Assembly: GCF_027409185.1 (NCBI RefSeq)
Contig: NC_084462.1
Coordinates: forward strand, 155,855,490 to 155,919,489
Length of the DNA stretch: 64,000 nucleotides
Direction of reading: 5' to 3'
Source: Cynocephalus volans
Lineage: Eukaryota; Chordata; Mammalia; Dermoptera; Cynocephalidae
Part shown: positions 46,505-62,900 of the stretch, piece after piece
Layout: every line of letters begins with the position of its first letter
Position numbering within the stretch: the stretch's first letter is position 1
Notes under the pieces: generated by a model
The model's database searches: none
Told to the model about the DNA's origin: nothing
The model's input: the letters and a program-made list of their open reading frames with translations, nothing else
Made by a program: the position numbers and the translations under genes

Positions 46505-46735
46505 ACCGCTGTACAGTCGAACAGCGCAGGCTCTGAAGCCAGACTGTTGGGCTTACATCCTAGCCCTTCCACTTAATAGGTGTGTGACATTGAGCAAGTT
46601 ATTTACTCTACTTATGCCTCAGGTTCCTCTTTTGAAAATGGTAATATTAACAGTACCTATCTCAAGATTGTTGTAAGGATGAAAAGAGTTAATATATGCA
46701 AAGTACCCACTCAATGTTGATATTATCAAGAGCCT
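46505..46735 (+). mobile_element. MIR SINE, nearly full length
   Basis: It contains 'cgcaggctctgaagccagactg', 'ttccacttaataggtgtgtgacattgagcaag' and 'caagattgttgtaaggatgaaaagagttaatat'. Confidence 0.9.
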
Positions 46736-47079
46736 GGGTTCTTTCTGTTTTTCTTTTCTTCCATCCTCAGCATGTTAACTTTATCCTTAGTTTTGAGAAT
46801 GTGTGATCACAAGATAGCTGCAATATCTAGGCATCATATGCAAGAAGACGGGATATAGAAGAGACTAAGTAATCTTCTCTGTCGCCATCTTAAGAGAAGG
46901 GAAACCTTTCCATGAAGTCCCAGACAGACATTCCTCATATTCTGCTGGCTAGAAAATGGGTTCCCCTACACCAATCTATAAAAAAAGGAGAATGGAATTA
47001 CCACGATTGGCTTAAACCATTCACCTAAGAGCTAGGGCCACTTTCTCTGTGGGTAGAAACCAAACAAAATCAGTTCTAT
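46736..47079. other. Short spacer, nothing recognised
   Basis: AT-rich sequence with no gene or named repeat. Confidence 0.35.
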
Positions 47080-49110
47080 TAATAAGAAAGAAGAAAGAAA
47101 TGGATATTAGGTAGACAACCAAAATGTTTGCCATAAACCACATTAGAAAAAATGAGCAAACAATATGACCAGCAATTCATAAGAGAAGAAAAGCAAATGG
47201 ACAATAAACATATGAAAAAATGTTCACCTGGATTAACAAGCAAAACACACAAACCAAAAGGAGTTGTATTTTCTCTATCAAGTTGTCAGTGGTAAAAAAG
47301 AATGATAATCAACAGAAACAAACATAGGTGGCTAGTAATAAATCAGATGAGATGTGCATGACCTATATGAAGAAAATAATAATTTTTACTGAAAGACATT
47401 TAAAGACCTAAATAAATGGTCGTGGATAGAAAGACTCCATATATTAAAAACATCAGTTCTCCTCAAATTGATTCAAAGATTTAAAGCAATTCTAATCAGA
47501 ATATGAAATCTCGATAGACTCTTTTTTTCTCAAATAGACAAGTTGATTCTAAAATACATATGGAAGAGCAAAAGCTCAAAACTAGTTGACTCTTTTAAAG
47601 AAAAGAATTAGGCAAGGAATTTTTAAAATCAGATAGCAAGGCTTTTTCCCCTTTTAAAAAAAATAAATAAATAAGGCAATAGTTATTAAGATACTGTCAT
47701 ATTGATAACGGAGTAATGGTCTGGGAGGCCCAATACCAGGTTCTTGACCCAGCCATAGGCAAGTATTCAAGAGCAGAGACACAAAAGAAGGTGAGAAAAG
47801 GTTTAATGTAACGAATGAGAGATACAGACTTCACAGAGAGTGTAGCCTAGCTCCAGAGACTTAGCAGGACCCACACGAAGTTTAATACAAAAGTAAGAAA
47901 TACACACTTAAGTTTAGTACAGATCACAGGCTGGCTCAAGAGGGTGAGCAGCCACTTGCTGAAAGATAAACTTAACACAAAAAGAAAGCATACACACCTC
48001 AGCCACTGAAGTACAGGTTGGCCCCAGGAAAAGTGAGCAACAACCCCCGCCTCCTACCGGGATTCCACTTTTATAGTTCTACTATCTAATACATATTCAT
48101 GATATCTAATGAATATTCAATTAAGGGAGTGGTTCCCAGTTATATAACATAGTCTTGCACATACTTGGGTGGTATCCTTTTAGAGCATGTTAATTGGTCA
48201 AATCCTATTACATGCACTGAATGTATTCAAGAATATTCGTGCTATTTAGCACCTCTAGTGGAAAGTCAAAGGATAAATTCCACTTTACTGAGCATGCCCA
48301 GCTATTAGTGTTATATAACCCCTTTCTACTGAGCATGCCCAGCCACTGGATTTGCATAACTCAGCTCCCTGAGGTCTCAATTTCCCCATGTTGGTGCCCA
48401 AAATAGGTCCAACAAACAACAGTAACTCTCCTCTAGGGGAATGCCTAGAGGAAGGACCTGAGATTTCAGGGAATGGCTTGAAACCCAGAGGTGTGTCCTG
48501 AAACCCAAATCCATGGAAACTGAGCATCTCCTATCTCAATATTGGTTCGCTAATAGGCAAATTTAGCAATGAAACAAAATAGAGAGTCCTAAAAAAGATT
48601 CACACATTATAGAAACTTGACATATGACAGTGGTGACATTAAAAATCATCAGAGAAAAAATAGAAAAATAAAATAAAATCAGATTCCCACATTTCACCCT
48701 GCATAAAAAGTAATTCCAAATTATATATAAAGACAAATTTTTAAATATTTAGAAGAAAATATAGGAGATTATGTTTATAATTTTGGATTAGGGAAGGATT
48801 TCTTAAATAAGACACAAAAGGCATTAACTATAAAAGACAAAGTTGATATATTTGAACACATTAAAATCAAGAACTCTGCTCAAAGACATCTCAAAGTGAG
48901 TAAAGGAAGATAGGCAATAAACTGTGAGAAGATATTTAAAAGACAAATGACTGAAAAAATTATTAGACACAAAGAATGACATGTATTGTAATGATGAATA
49001 AGCTAATTATGCTGGTCTGACCATCATGTATTGTACCTAAGTACTGATAGTCAACCCTGTACCCCACAAATATGTATAATCAATTACATTTTAATTTAAA
49101 AAAAAAAACG
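47080..49110 (+). mobile_element. L1 fragment (ORF2 end and 3' end) interrupted by an ERV LTR
   Basis: L1 ORF2-type DNA ('aaagactccatatattaaaaacatcag', 'gttgattctaaaatacatatggaagagc') runs to 47702 and resumes at 48543 ('aaacaaaatagagagtcc'). The join after removing the LTR is seamless. It ends in a 3'-end theme ('gtaccccacaaatatgtataatc') and an A run at about 49098-49108. No intact reading frame. Confidence 0.8.
47699..48542 (-). mobile_element. Solo ERV1-type LTR inserted in L1
   Basis: The LTR proper is 47703-48538 (836 bp), with TG...CA ends and a 4-bp duplication ATAT on both sides (47699-47702 and 48539-48542). Four bp is typical of class I, gammaretrovirus-like elements. On its own (minus) strand it has a TATA-like 'ctataaaagtgg' near 48070. 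A 17-bp direct repeat, each copy holding a p53-type half-site word, lies at 48286-48302 and 48327-48343. No viral gene or internal region is present. I do not recognise the subfamily. Confidence 0.8.
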
Positions 49111-49119
49111 TTTTATACC

Positions 49120-49554
49120 TAAATTTATTAGTTCATTTCTGTTGCTTATAACAAAATACACAGAACTGGGTAATTTATAAAGAAAATGAAATTTATTGAT
49201 TACAGTGTCAGAGACTGGGAAGTCCATAGTCCAAGGAACACATCTGGTGGTGGTGACAATGACCCAGGGATCTCACATTGCAAGATGGTGGAGGCAGAGA
49301 GAGAGAGACAGACTCTCCTCTCTCTTCTTTTAAAGCCCTGAGAACCATGTCCCTGACCACCATTTTTAATCCATTCACTACTCCATGGTCCTACAATTTA
49401 ATCACCTCTTCAAGGCTCCACCTTTCAATTATCAGAATAGGACTTCCCACCCTCTTAACAGTCACAGTGGGGGCTAAGTTTCTAATACACAAAACTTGGG
49501 GGACACAATTCAAGCTTCAGTGAGTTTGGGGGAGACATAATTCAATCCGCTACA
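49120..49554 (-). mobile_element. Second MST-like MaLR LTR
   Basis: It is collinear with the LTR at 17760-18165 over its whole length, with similar text estimated by eye at about 85%. Unlike that copy it carries an extra AG-rich segment ('ggcagagagagagagacagac'). The target duplication is imperfect (ATACC against CTACC). It lies inside or next to L1 DNA. No genes. Confidence 0.75.
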
Positions 49555-49556
49555 CT

Positions 49557-50000
49557 ACCAGATTTTCAAACAAAAAGAAGATATTTGATAATACCACATG
49601 TTGGTAAGGATGTAAATCAGCTGGAATTCCTTAAATATTGCTGGAGGCAGCATACATTAAGTTAATCACTTTGGAAGACCAGACCTGTTTGTAAAGTTGA
49701 ACATTCATATAGCCTATGATCCAGCTGTTCCACTGATAGATATGCCAAAACATACACAAGAATATTTATAGTTTGTACTGACCACCCCAACCCATCCCCA
49801 CCAAATTGGAAACAACTCAAATGTCTGTTGAAGAAAAGGGAATACATAAATTGTGATATATCACATGATGAAATATTATGTAGCAGTGCAAATAAGAGAA
49901 ATAGAGATACATTTAACAGTCTACCATATATCTCTAGAATGCTTTTCATCATGTAACACTGAAACTCTGTAGCCATTAAACAACAACTCTCTCCCTTCCC
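49557..50000 (+). mobile_element. L1 fragment
   Basis: It contains 'gttggtaaggatgtaaatcagctggaattcc', 'tatgatccagctgttccactg' and 'gatatatcacatgatgaaatattatgtagcagtg', L1 3'-end wording in sense orientation. Confidence 0.75.
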
Positions 50001-50140
50001 CAGCCCCTGGCAACCACTGTTCTCCTTTCCGTTTCTATGACTATGAATATTTTAGTTTAAGTTGAGGGATTGGGTCATGAGCATTCATTTTTTGTCACAC
50101 TTTGTAACTTGCACACACACTCACACACACATTTAAATTC

Positions 50141-50312
50141 TATTTTTTTTTTTTTAAAGATGACCGGTAAGGGGATCTTAACCCGTGACTCGGTGTTGTC
50201 AGCACCATGCTCTCCCAAGTGAGCTAACCCGCCATCCCTATATAAGGATCTGAACCGGTGGCCTTGGTGTTATCAGCACCACATTCTCCCAAGTGAGCCA
50301 TGGGCCAGACCT
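50141..50312 (-). mobile_element. tRNA-Ile-derived SINE, dimer
   Basis: Two tRNA-Ile-like units in tandem on the minus strand each have 'tgggagaRYgtggtgctga(t/c)aacacc'-type text, joined by 'ttatatagggatggcgggtt'. The tail matches the monomer at 63312 ('aagatccccttaccggtcatc'). Imperfect flanking repeats (TTAAATTCT and TTAGATTCT) look like the target duplication. Confidence 0.85.
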
Positions 50313-50349
50313 TAGATTCTTTTATATGTATAAAATAGTACATAACTTT

Positions 50350-50386
50350 TTTTTTGGCAGCTGGCTGGTACAGAGGTCAAACCACA
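50350..50386 (-). mobile_element. Truncated tRNA-derived SINE 3' end
   Basis: It contains 'ttttttttggcagctggctggtacagaggtcaaacc', which matches the acceptor-side end of the monomer SINE at 44795-44883. Confidence 0.65.
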
Positions 50387-50519
50387 TATTAATGGCTTAA
50401 TATATGGAAAAATAAAGAATGACAATACCCAAATTTGGCCAGAATGTAGTAGTTGCTAGAGAACATGTAAACTGATAGAATTTAAAAGACATTTAAAAAT
50501 GAGCACACAGAAAAATTGA

Positions 50520-51290
50520 CACATATTTTATGGATTTTTAGAGCAATTATTTCCAACTTCAGTTTCTGATTGTTCATTGCTAGTGTATAGAAATATGATT
50601 AATTTTTGTGTGTTGACCTTGTATCCTTGCTAAACTCACTTATTAGTTCTAGCAGGTTTTGTTGTAGCTTTTGTTGCTTCTTCAGGATATTCTATGTAGA
50701 CAATCATGTCTTCCATGAATAGAGCCAGTCTCATTCTTTCCATTCTGTTATGCTCGTCTATTTCCTTTTCTTGCCTTATTGCAATAGCTAGAACATTGCA
50801 TATGATGTTAAATAGGAGTGGTGAGAGTAGACATCCTTGCCTTGTTCCTGATCTTAGGGAGAAAGCAGTTTTTACCATGAAGTATGATGTTAGGTGTAGG
50901 ATTTTGTAGATGCCCCTTCAAGTTGAGGAAGTTCCCTTCTATTTCTAGTTTTCTGAGTTTTTAATCATGAATGAATGTTGAATTTTGTCAAATGCTTCTT
51001 TGACATTGATATGATATGAAATTGATATGATCATATGGTTCCCCTTAAATTGTTGATATGGTGTATTACATTGATTGATTTTCAAATATTGAATCAGCTT
51101 CGCATCTAGGTTTAAATTCTACTTTGTAATTATGTACTATTCTTTTATATATATTGCTGGTTTGATTTGCTACTAATTTGTTGTGGATTTTGGCATATAT
51201 GTTCATGACAGATATTGGTCTGTCGTTGTCTTATACTATCTTTGTCTAACTTTGGTACTGATATCTTTTTGGAGGGCAATTTGTCAATTG
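50520..51290 (-). pseudogene. Decayed L1 ORF2 (reverse transcriptase) fragment
   Basis: On the minus strand an 80-codon stretch (50636-50878) encodes a broken piece of L1 ORF2 reverse transcriptase, including [16 protein letters not shown]. The flanking text ('ttccatgaatagagccagtctc', 'ttgatatggtgtattacattgattg') is also antisense L1 ORF2. Frameshifts and stops break the frame on both sides, so it is not functional. Confidence 0.85.
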
Positions 51291-51344
51291 TAACAAAGGT
51301 CTCAAAAATGTGAATTTATCTTAAGGAAATAGAGATTTTATTCC

Positions 51345-51550
51345 ACATAGACTTTGGGTTCAGATAGACCTGGATTTAAGTATAAAGTCATTCCCTTACT
51401 AACTGCTTAAATTCTGTGGGTCTGTTTCCCAATCTTTAAGATGGGGATAAGAGGACCTATCTCACAGAGTTGTGTTACATGAGACAATTCACACACAGTG
51501 CCCCACAGCTAGTAAGCTTTAAGTAAATGGTAGCTCTTACTACTATGTTA
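51345..51550 (+). mobile_element. MIR SINE
   Basis: It contains 'gttcagatagacctggatttaag', 'tctgtttcccaatctttaagatggggataagagg' and 'ctcacagagttgtgttacatgaga'. Confidence 0.85.
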
Positions 51551-51949
51551 TACTCTCCGGCCTCTGTGGGAGCACAAGTATGTCCAAAGAGAAGACATCT
51601 TACTCCAGTATTAGCTCGCACTTTATCTCCTTATTGGTGGGTAGTCTCCTCATCCCTGTTTCCTCTGTTAAATATTCTAGGTCTTGGGAATACAAAGGCA
51701 AAAAAAGTTATGGTCCCTGTTCTCAGGGCGCTGAATCTATTAGAAACACAGGCGCGAACAGTACCATGCAATGTGACAGCATTATGATGGAGCGTCTGCC
51801 CAGGGGGCAGCGGGCCCTGGACGCGCCCTCAGAGCGTCTGTGTCAGAACACCGAGCTGGTTCACCAGGAAGTAAGGCGGCAACTCCTCCAACCTAGTCTC
51901 GGGTCGTGGTTCGAGGGGGGGAGGGGGACATAGAGATTTGCTGTTCCCA

Positions 51950-52266
51950 TAGTAACGGGACTAGCCACCTTCTTCACGCCAGACGGATCACTTCTGTTCG
52001 GCGTCCGAGCACCCAGGAAAGGCCACTTCCGGTCCTCCAGCCTCTGAGGGCGGCAGACGTTCAGTTGTAACAACCCCCAAAGCTCCACGTCTCTGATTGG
52101 CTCAGAAAGATGGAGGGGGCGGGAGACGGTAGCGAGGGGCGTGGTCTTCCGCCTCTCGAATTGGAGTTTTTCTCTCAGAGCGGAAGCCGACCTCACCCGC
52201 CCCGGAAGTGCAAGCCCAGGGGTCTCCCAGGTGTGGATTCAGCAGGTGAAGTCGGGTGCTTACGAG
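51950..52266 (+). promoter_or_regulatory. EIF2B2: EIF2B2 promoter and 5' leader
   Basis: This CpG-rich block lies just upstream of the EIF2B2 start codon. It contains two ETS-type sites (ACTTCCGGT at 52025-52033 and CCGGAAGT at 52202-52209), an inverted CCAAT box (ATTGG at 52096-52100) and a GC box near 52115-52124. There is no clear TATA box, which is typical of housekeeping promoters. The exact transcription start cannot be read from sequence; 52100-52210 is my estimate. Confidence 0.7.
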
Positions 52267-57568
<5,302 letters not shown>

Positions 57569-57960
57569 CCACCCCTCGTCCTAAGCAGAAGTTGCTTAGG
57601 CAGACACAGAATGGAGCGGAGACTTCAGTGCTGCTGCTGCATCCTCCTTGCAGTGAGGGAGTGAACGGGAGTCAACCTAAAAAAGACTCGGTACCGTATC
57701 CTGCCTTTTTAAATCCCATAACAAAAGCACACGTCCAGAACTGTTTCTTGCCTTTCAGGTCTTAACAGAGCAGCAGGGCTTAACCTATTGATTTTGGAGC
57801 CTCTCAGTGACCTGGTTGTGTGTTTCAGGAACTTAAACTTTCTGGTTCAGTGGTATGTTAAACATAACACTGAATATCTTGCTGGGATACAGATTTTTGC
57901 TCAGAATTGGCTACCACACCTTTTCCTAGGCTGTGCCAATAAAAGCTACTTGAATGTTCC
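57569..57960 (+). other. EIF2B2: EIF2B2 3' untranslated region
   Basis: This segment of about 390 nt runs from the stop codon to just past the AATAAA at 57938-57943. The 66- and 71-codon ORFs within it have no recognisable domain. Confidence 0.85.
57938..57943 (+). terminator. EIF2B2: EIF2B2 polyadenylation signal AATAAA
   Basis: This is a canonical AATAAA about 370 nt past the stop codon. It is followed by a GT-rich stretch from 57964 (TTGGTTGGTTTATTGTC) that fits a downstream element. Cleavage is expected near 57955-57965. Confidence 0.85.
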
Positions 57961-58146
57961 TGAGTTGGTTGGTTTATTGTCCTGCTCTGATTGGCCTGCT
58001 TGAAACAGCAGCAGCAGAGCCCTTTTTGTGTTTTCATAGAGGCTATAATTAGAGGGAACAGTCTAAAACAGAAGAACAAATGAAAGTATTGAGTTTCATT
58101 TATAATTCACTGGAAGTGGCCTCAAACAACTTGTTAGTAATCTAAG

Positions 58147-58290
58147 ACAGTGGTTCTAAAACCTCTGTGATCATCAGAATCACCTGGGAGATTAAAAAAC
58201 AATACAGTCTGGGGCTCCATCTCAGACCTATTGCATCTGATCTCCAGGTTGGCACGTGGGAATCTGGTTAAAGCTTTCCAGAAAAGGACC
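58147..58290 (+). mobile_element. MER5-like hAT MITE
   Basis: It starts 'cagtggttctaaaacctctg' and continues 'catcagaatcacctgggagatt' and 'ctcagacctattgcatctgatctcc'. It is non-coding. Confidence 0.8.
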
Positions 58291-58640
58291 CTCTCATGTA
58301 CTGTTAATTGGACTATAAATTAGTACAACTTTTAGAAGGCAATTTAGAACCTATACTTTTAGAATTATTTGTATAAGAACACAGAGACATATATAAGACT
58401 GCTCCATGTAGCAGTTGTACTGGCACAGCCTAAGTGTCCAGCAATAGGAGAAAGGTTAAATAAATATGACATTTACACTGTGTAACATTATGCATACACT
58501 GCAATAGAAATTTCAAAAGGATGGTTTGAAGGCAGTGTCTGGAATGAAGACATTTTGGCTGGTGTCACCGAGCATTTAATTTAAATTCACCAATATTTAA
58601 AAATTGGGAGATTGCACATTTTAAAAATTCAGATTTCTTA
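58291..58640 (+). mobile_element. Probable L1 3'-end fragment
   Basis: It contains 'tcatgtactgttaattggactataaattagtacaac' and 'gcctaagtgtccagcaataggagaaaggttaaataaa', L1M-type 3' wording. Confidence 0.55.
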
Positions 58641-61600
58641 CTTTCCTTGAAAATTCAGACTTGGCAACTCGGCTCACATTCCCAAATGGCAGTAATTAGC
58701 TGTAGCTGGGTAGTATCATCCCATTAGATGGAAAACCTCCAGTTTTCTGAAGTTCCTATCAGATCCATTTAACTCATTTGTTATCTGCCTAACCCCTGTA
58801 GGCATTTGAGTTGCGAACCTTGAATTAAAAGAATGGGATAGATTTGTAAAGAAATCCATTTTGTATACTGTTAATTAAAAACAAGCTAGAAAAAAACCCA
58901 AGCTGTAGAGTATTATGTACAACATGACCCTCATTTCATTAAAATTATATGTACATGCATAGGGAAAAAGTTTGTAAGAATAATGCCAAACAGTGGCAAG
59001 CAGGCAGACATCTTCTAATTTTATTTAATATGTTTATGTATTTTTTCTGTTCTTAATATGTACTACTTTAGTAATTTACAGTTTTTAACTAAAGTCTCCC
59101 CAGGTGATCCAGAAGATCTGCCATATTTAGGAACTAGTGGTCCAAAGCAGAGGATCCCCCTGGGATGCTTGTCACAAGGCTGGCCTCCTACGTCTTGTGG
59201 CACTGTCTGTGGGGTGGAGGAGGGAGCAAGCACTAGGAATCTGCGTGTTTAAGAAATAAGCACCCTAAGGCATCTTAATAGGTGATTTGATAACTGATCA
59301 GGGCAGGTTATGAGGGAAAGGCTCTACTCTTTGACACTAAGTTGAGCTAGATCTTTGCCCTAGGCCTCCCGTCTTCCTGAGAGGGGACCAAGACTGAAGA
59401 GGGTCAGTCGTGTTTTAGACTGACCTAAAAGCTATGACTTGCCTGACTCACTCAGGCCTCAGTCTATCAATTATTCTTAAAGCATCTAGGACCTACGCTT
59501 TCTCAGTGAAGTGGCTTAAGCTACCAATTATGAACAGTTGTCTCCTCTGAAGGCACCAGTTCTAACAGCAATTCACTTGGGTACAATTGTGTGGTTTGGA
59601 GTAAGAGCAGCAGTGAGTCAAGGAATTTAAATCTGTTCCTGGCTCCAAAAATGCTTTATGATACTTGTCCTTTGTGCATCGTAGTCTGTGTGTCTAAAAT
59701 TAGCAGCAACATCCTTCCCAGGCGCAACTGAGATGGATGAAGGTTATGAGGTGAAAGCTCTGTCTCTTTGGTCAACTCTTACAGTGCCTAGAACAGAACT
59801 GCAGGAATGTGTATTCTTTAGAATCTTCATGACCTCAATTAAGTAAACCCCCCAAAGCCTCCTTTTTCTATTTCCCTCTCTCCCTCTTCCTCTTTAAGGA
59901 GGTGTAAATATTGGAAAGAGAGAAGTGAACTGAAGAGGGAGAAACAGGAGTTCCATGTCGACTCACTACCTATCAGCTCGTGTGCAGCCAGAAACCAGAA
60001 GCTCAGAAAAAACTCTTGTAGCTTGGACAGGATTAAATTAATGGAAATAGGATTCCATGAATGTGAAAGTCTTCCTGAATATGCTAAATAAACCAAGATA
60101 GATAATGCAGTTTGTAAAGACACTTTTCCCACGGTTTATATCTTCCAGTTTGGGCAGAGGGCAGGAAAGGCGCAATTCTTGGAACTCAAATAGGGAGCAG
60201 AGATTCCTAATTTAGCCTCGAAAAAGAAGTCTTTGAAAAATAATCTACCAAGAAAACTTAAGTGTAGAGTGATACCTCAAAGAAATAAATGCTGGTACCC
60301 ATAGGATCTTGTTTCACAGATGTGCTTCAAAACCATTTCCCAAAGCAATCTATTGCATCATTTGGGTTAATGAAGGCTGCCTGTCACACAGTTCCATCCC
60401 TGCGTGACTCTTATACAGTGTGACTCCATAATACTACTTATGTAGAAGTCGGTACACCAGAACTGCTTTGCCATAAAGGCAGTACCATATGGTGATGTCA
60501 TTGTGAAGGCCTCATACTGTCCGCCTGTCTCGCAAAAACTCTCTCTGCAGACATACACCTAGTTGACACAAAAAAGCTGTTCTGGTGTGGTTTGGAAGTG
60601 TTTTATACTGGCTTACTTTGCTTTGAATTATTCTTTCATTCGCCAAACAGCCGTTCCAGGATATTGTGTAATGGCTACGCAATTATTAATAAAGAGCTGT
60701 AGTCTAAGCTTTCAGTCTCTTCACATCCCTCACACAATGAAGGGTAGGCCTTGAGCCTAACTGCACTTGAAACGGTGACTGCTTGATGTTTCTATTAAAT
60801 ACTGTGCTGAAGAGGAGCCTTTCAGTAGTGTTTTCTCAGGCATTTTACATTAAGAATAAAGACCTGCCTAGAGAAGAAAGGACGCTACTTAGTGAAGAAA
60901 AACAAACATGACAAGATTCCTAAAATTCATAATTTGCATGTGAAATTCTGCAGTTAACTAATATAAAGGGGAGGTAATGCAATGTTGCATAATGATAAAC
61001 TATGTCCTAATAGCAAAAGCTTACTCCAAAGCACCTTTCTTTTGGGGTGAGGGGGCCATCACTGGCTATTCCTTGCTTTTGAAGTAAACAAGCAAGAGCA
61101 AGTTATAAGGCTAATGTCAGGCAAGTCTAGCCAAATTTCACTTCTTCAGACTGCTGCTTGAGTCATGCTAGCTTACTGGCTCAATAAATTCCAATATGAA
61201 AGACACTGAGATTCCCACAGGCTTTGATCAGGTTGCCTGAACTTTATCAGATGTTTCTGGATAAGACTGAGTACTTTGTAAAAAATGGGCACGGGGTGAA
61301 AATGATCCAAAGGTTTGAAAAATCATAAGCCACATGATAACTTTTTTTCTTTATATCTTCCACAATTTCTGATGCAATACATTTAGAAGGGACACACTAT
61401 TTACTGAATGATGAAAAAAATTAATAAATAGGGAGCTGGAAGGAAAACGAGAGAAGGGTTTATTTGGTGTTTTCAGGATTTTGGTTTCCCAGACTTCCTT
61501 CTTTTCTTCTCTTCTGGGCCCACCTTTTTGCCATCTCACTGCTGATGAACAACTTCAGCTGAGAAAGTGTGAAATGGGCATGATATATAGTGGTAACGTA

Positions 61601-62450
61601 CCAGTCAGTTCTCTTTGTTAGCTGCTTTTGTAAAGGGCTTTGATGGGATACAGTGACACTTTGGGTGGAAAACAGGTAGTGAGAGCCTGGTTCTTTGTGC
61701 CAGAAACTGCTCTTCCTTCATTCAGATGTGCTGTGACTGGTTCCCACTTGAAGCTTCAGCGGAGCTGCCTTGTCAGGTCTCTCTAGGATCTGATGAGCCA
61801 CATCTGTTTTTCTCACTTGGCGTGGGTTCCTCAGCCCCCTACCCATCTCTAGAATTTGGCTTTGGGCCCCCTTCTGCTCTACCCCTGTTTTGCTTGCCTT
61901 GGTTTTTTCAGTCTGTTATGCCCAGATCCCAGCTGTTCATTTGTGTCTGACCCGTTACCTTGCTCTGACCTCTGACTGCTAGAACCTCTCCATTCTCACT
62001 GCTTGTGGAGTTCTGGATCCCCAGCTAGGTTTTGGACCTTGCCTGAACTCCCTCCCTGTTCTCCCCTTCATTCTAGCACTATGGTCTATGCTTTGCCTTA
62101 AGCTTTTCTGATACTAGCTCTTATTGCTATCTGTAGTTTTAATTCTGATGGCAGAATTGTTATCACCTCATATCTCAATAATAAGAGCTAGCTGTGACTA
62201 GCTGTGGCTCAGTGATCTCTAAACCTAGAGGAAGTCACCATGTTCTATCATCAGTTTCCCTGTTTCTCTCCCTAACTAAAGCTAAGCTTGAAGGCAGAGA
62301 CAGCCATATGCACCTTTATTTCTCAATAAAATTTTGATGTCACCCGAATCAGAACTCTCAAGAATAGTTACATTTCAACCAGAATCTAGTAAAATTGAAC
62401 CACTAAGTTTACAAACTAATGAGTTTCTAATAAATTGAAGATATATGATA
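58641..62450. other. Spacer between EIF2B2 and the expected MLH3 3' end
   Basis: No coding gene is seen. In human the next gene is MLH3 on the minus strand, so a long MLH3 3' untranslated region could start in or beyond this stretch. Minus-strand AATAAA words occur at 61459-61464 and 62315-62320. I cannot tell whether either is used. The text at 60360-60600 looks unique and free of repeats. Confidence 0.3.
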
Positions 62451-62454
62451 TGGG

Positions 62455-62900
62455 GCAGCATGGGGTAAATAATGGGAAGGAGGGTGCAATTTGAAGTCGC
62501 ATGGACCTGGGTCTGAATTCTGGCTCTCTTAGCTAGGTCCTCAGCAAACTGGTTAACACCTGAGCTTTGGTAGTTTTACTGTAAAAATGTGATACCAGCT
62601 TCCTAAGAGGCTTTTGTAAGGATCAGAAATAATGTATACAAAGCACTGGGTATATAGTAAGCCCTCAATAAATGGTAATGATTATTGTTGTAATTGAAGT
62701 CAGAAAACTTGGATACCACTCTCAGCTTTATCACTTACTAGCTGTGTGATCTTAGATAAATCACTTACTATTTTTCAGCCTTAGTTTCCCCTTTGTCAAA
62801 TGGGGAGAATACCACCATATCTCACAAGTTGTCAAGAAATTCAAAGATAAGGTATGTGAAAAATTACTTCATAAATTTTAACACATCATATTGATTTTAA
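62455..62900 (+). mobile_element. Two MIRs in tandem
   Basis: The first (62455-62690) contains 'cctgggtctgaattctggctc' and 'tatagtaagccctcaataaatgg'. The second (62695-62900) contains 'tatcacttactagctgtgtgatcttagataaatcac' and 'tagtttcccctttgtcaaatgggg'. Confidence 0.85.

Noticed and set aside
47703-48538. Coding provirus
   Set aside because: The element is a single LTR with no internal region. ORFs inside it are short and have no viral domains.
50636-50878. Possible cellular reverse-transcriptase gene
   Set aside because: It is a short, frame-broken antisense L1 ORF2 piece in a repeat cluster.
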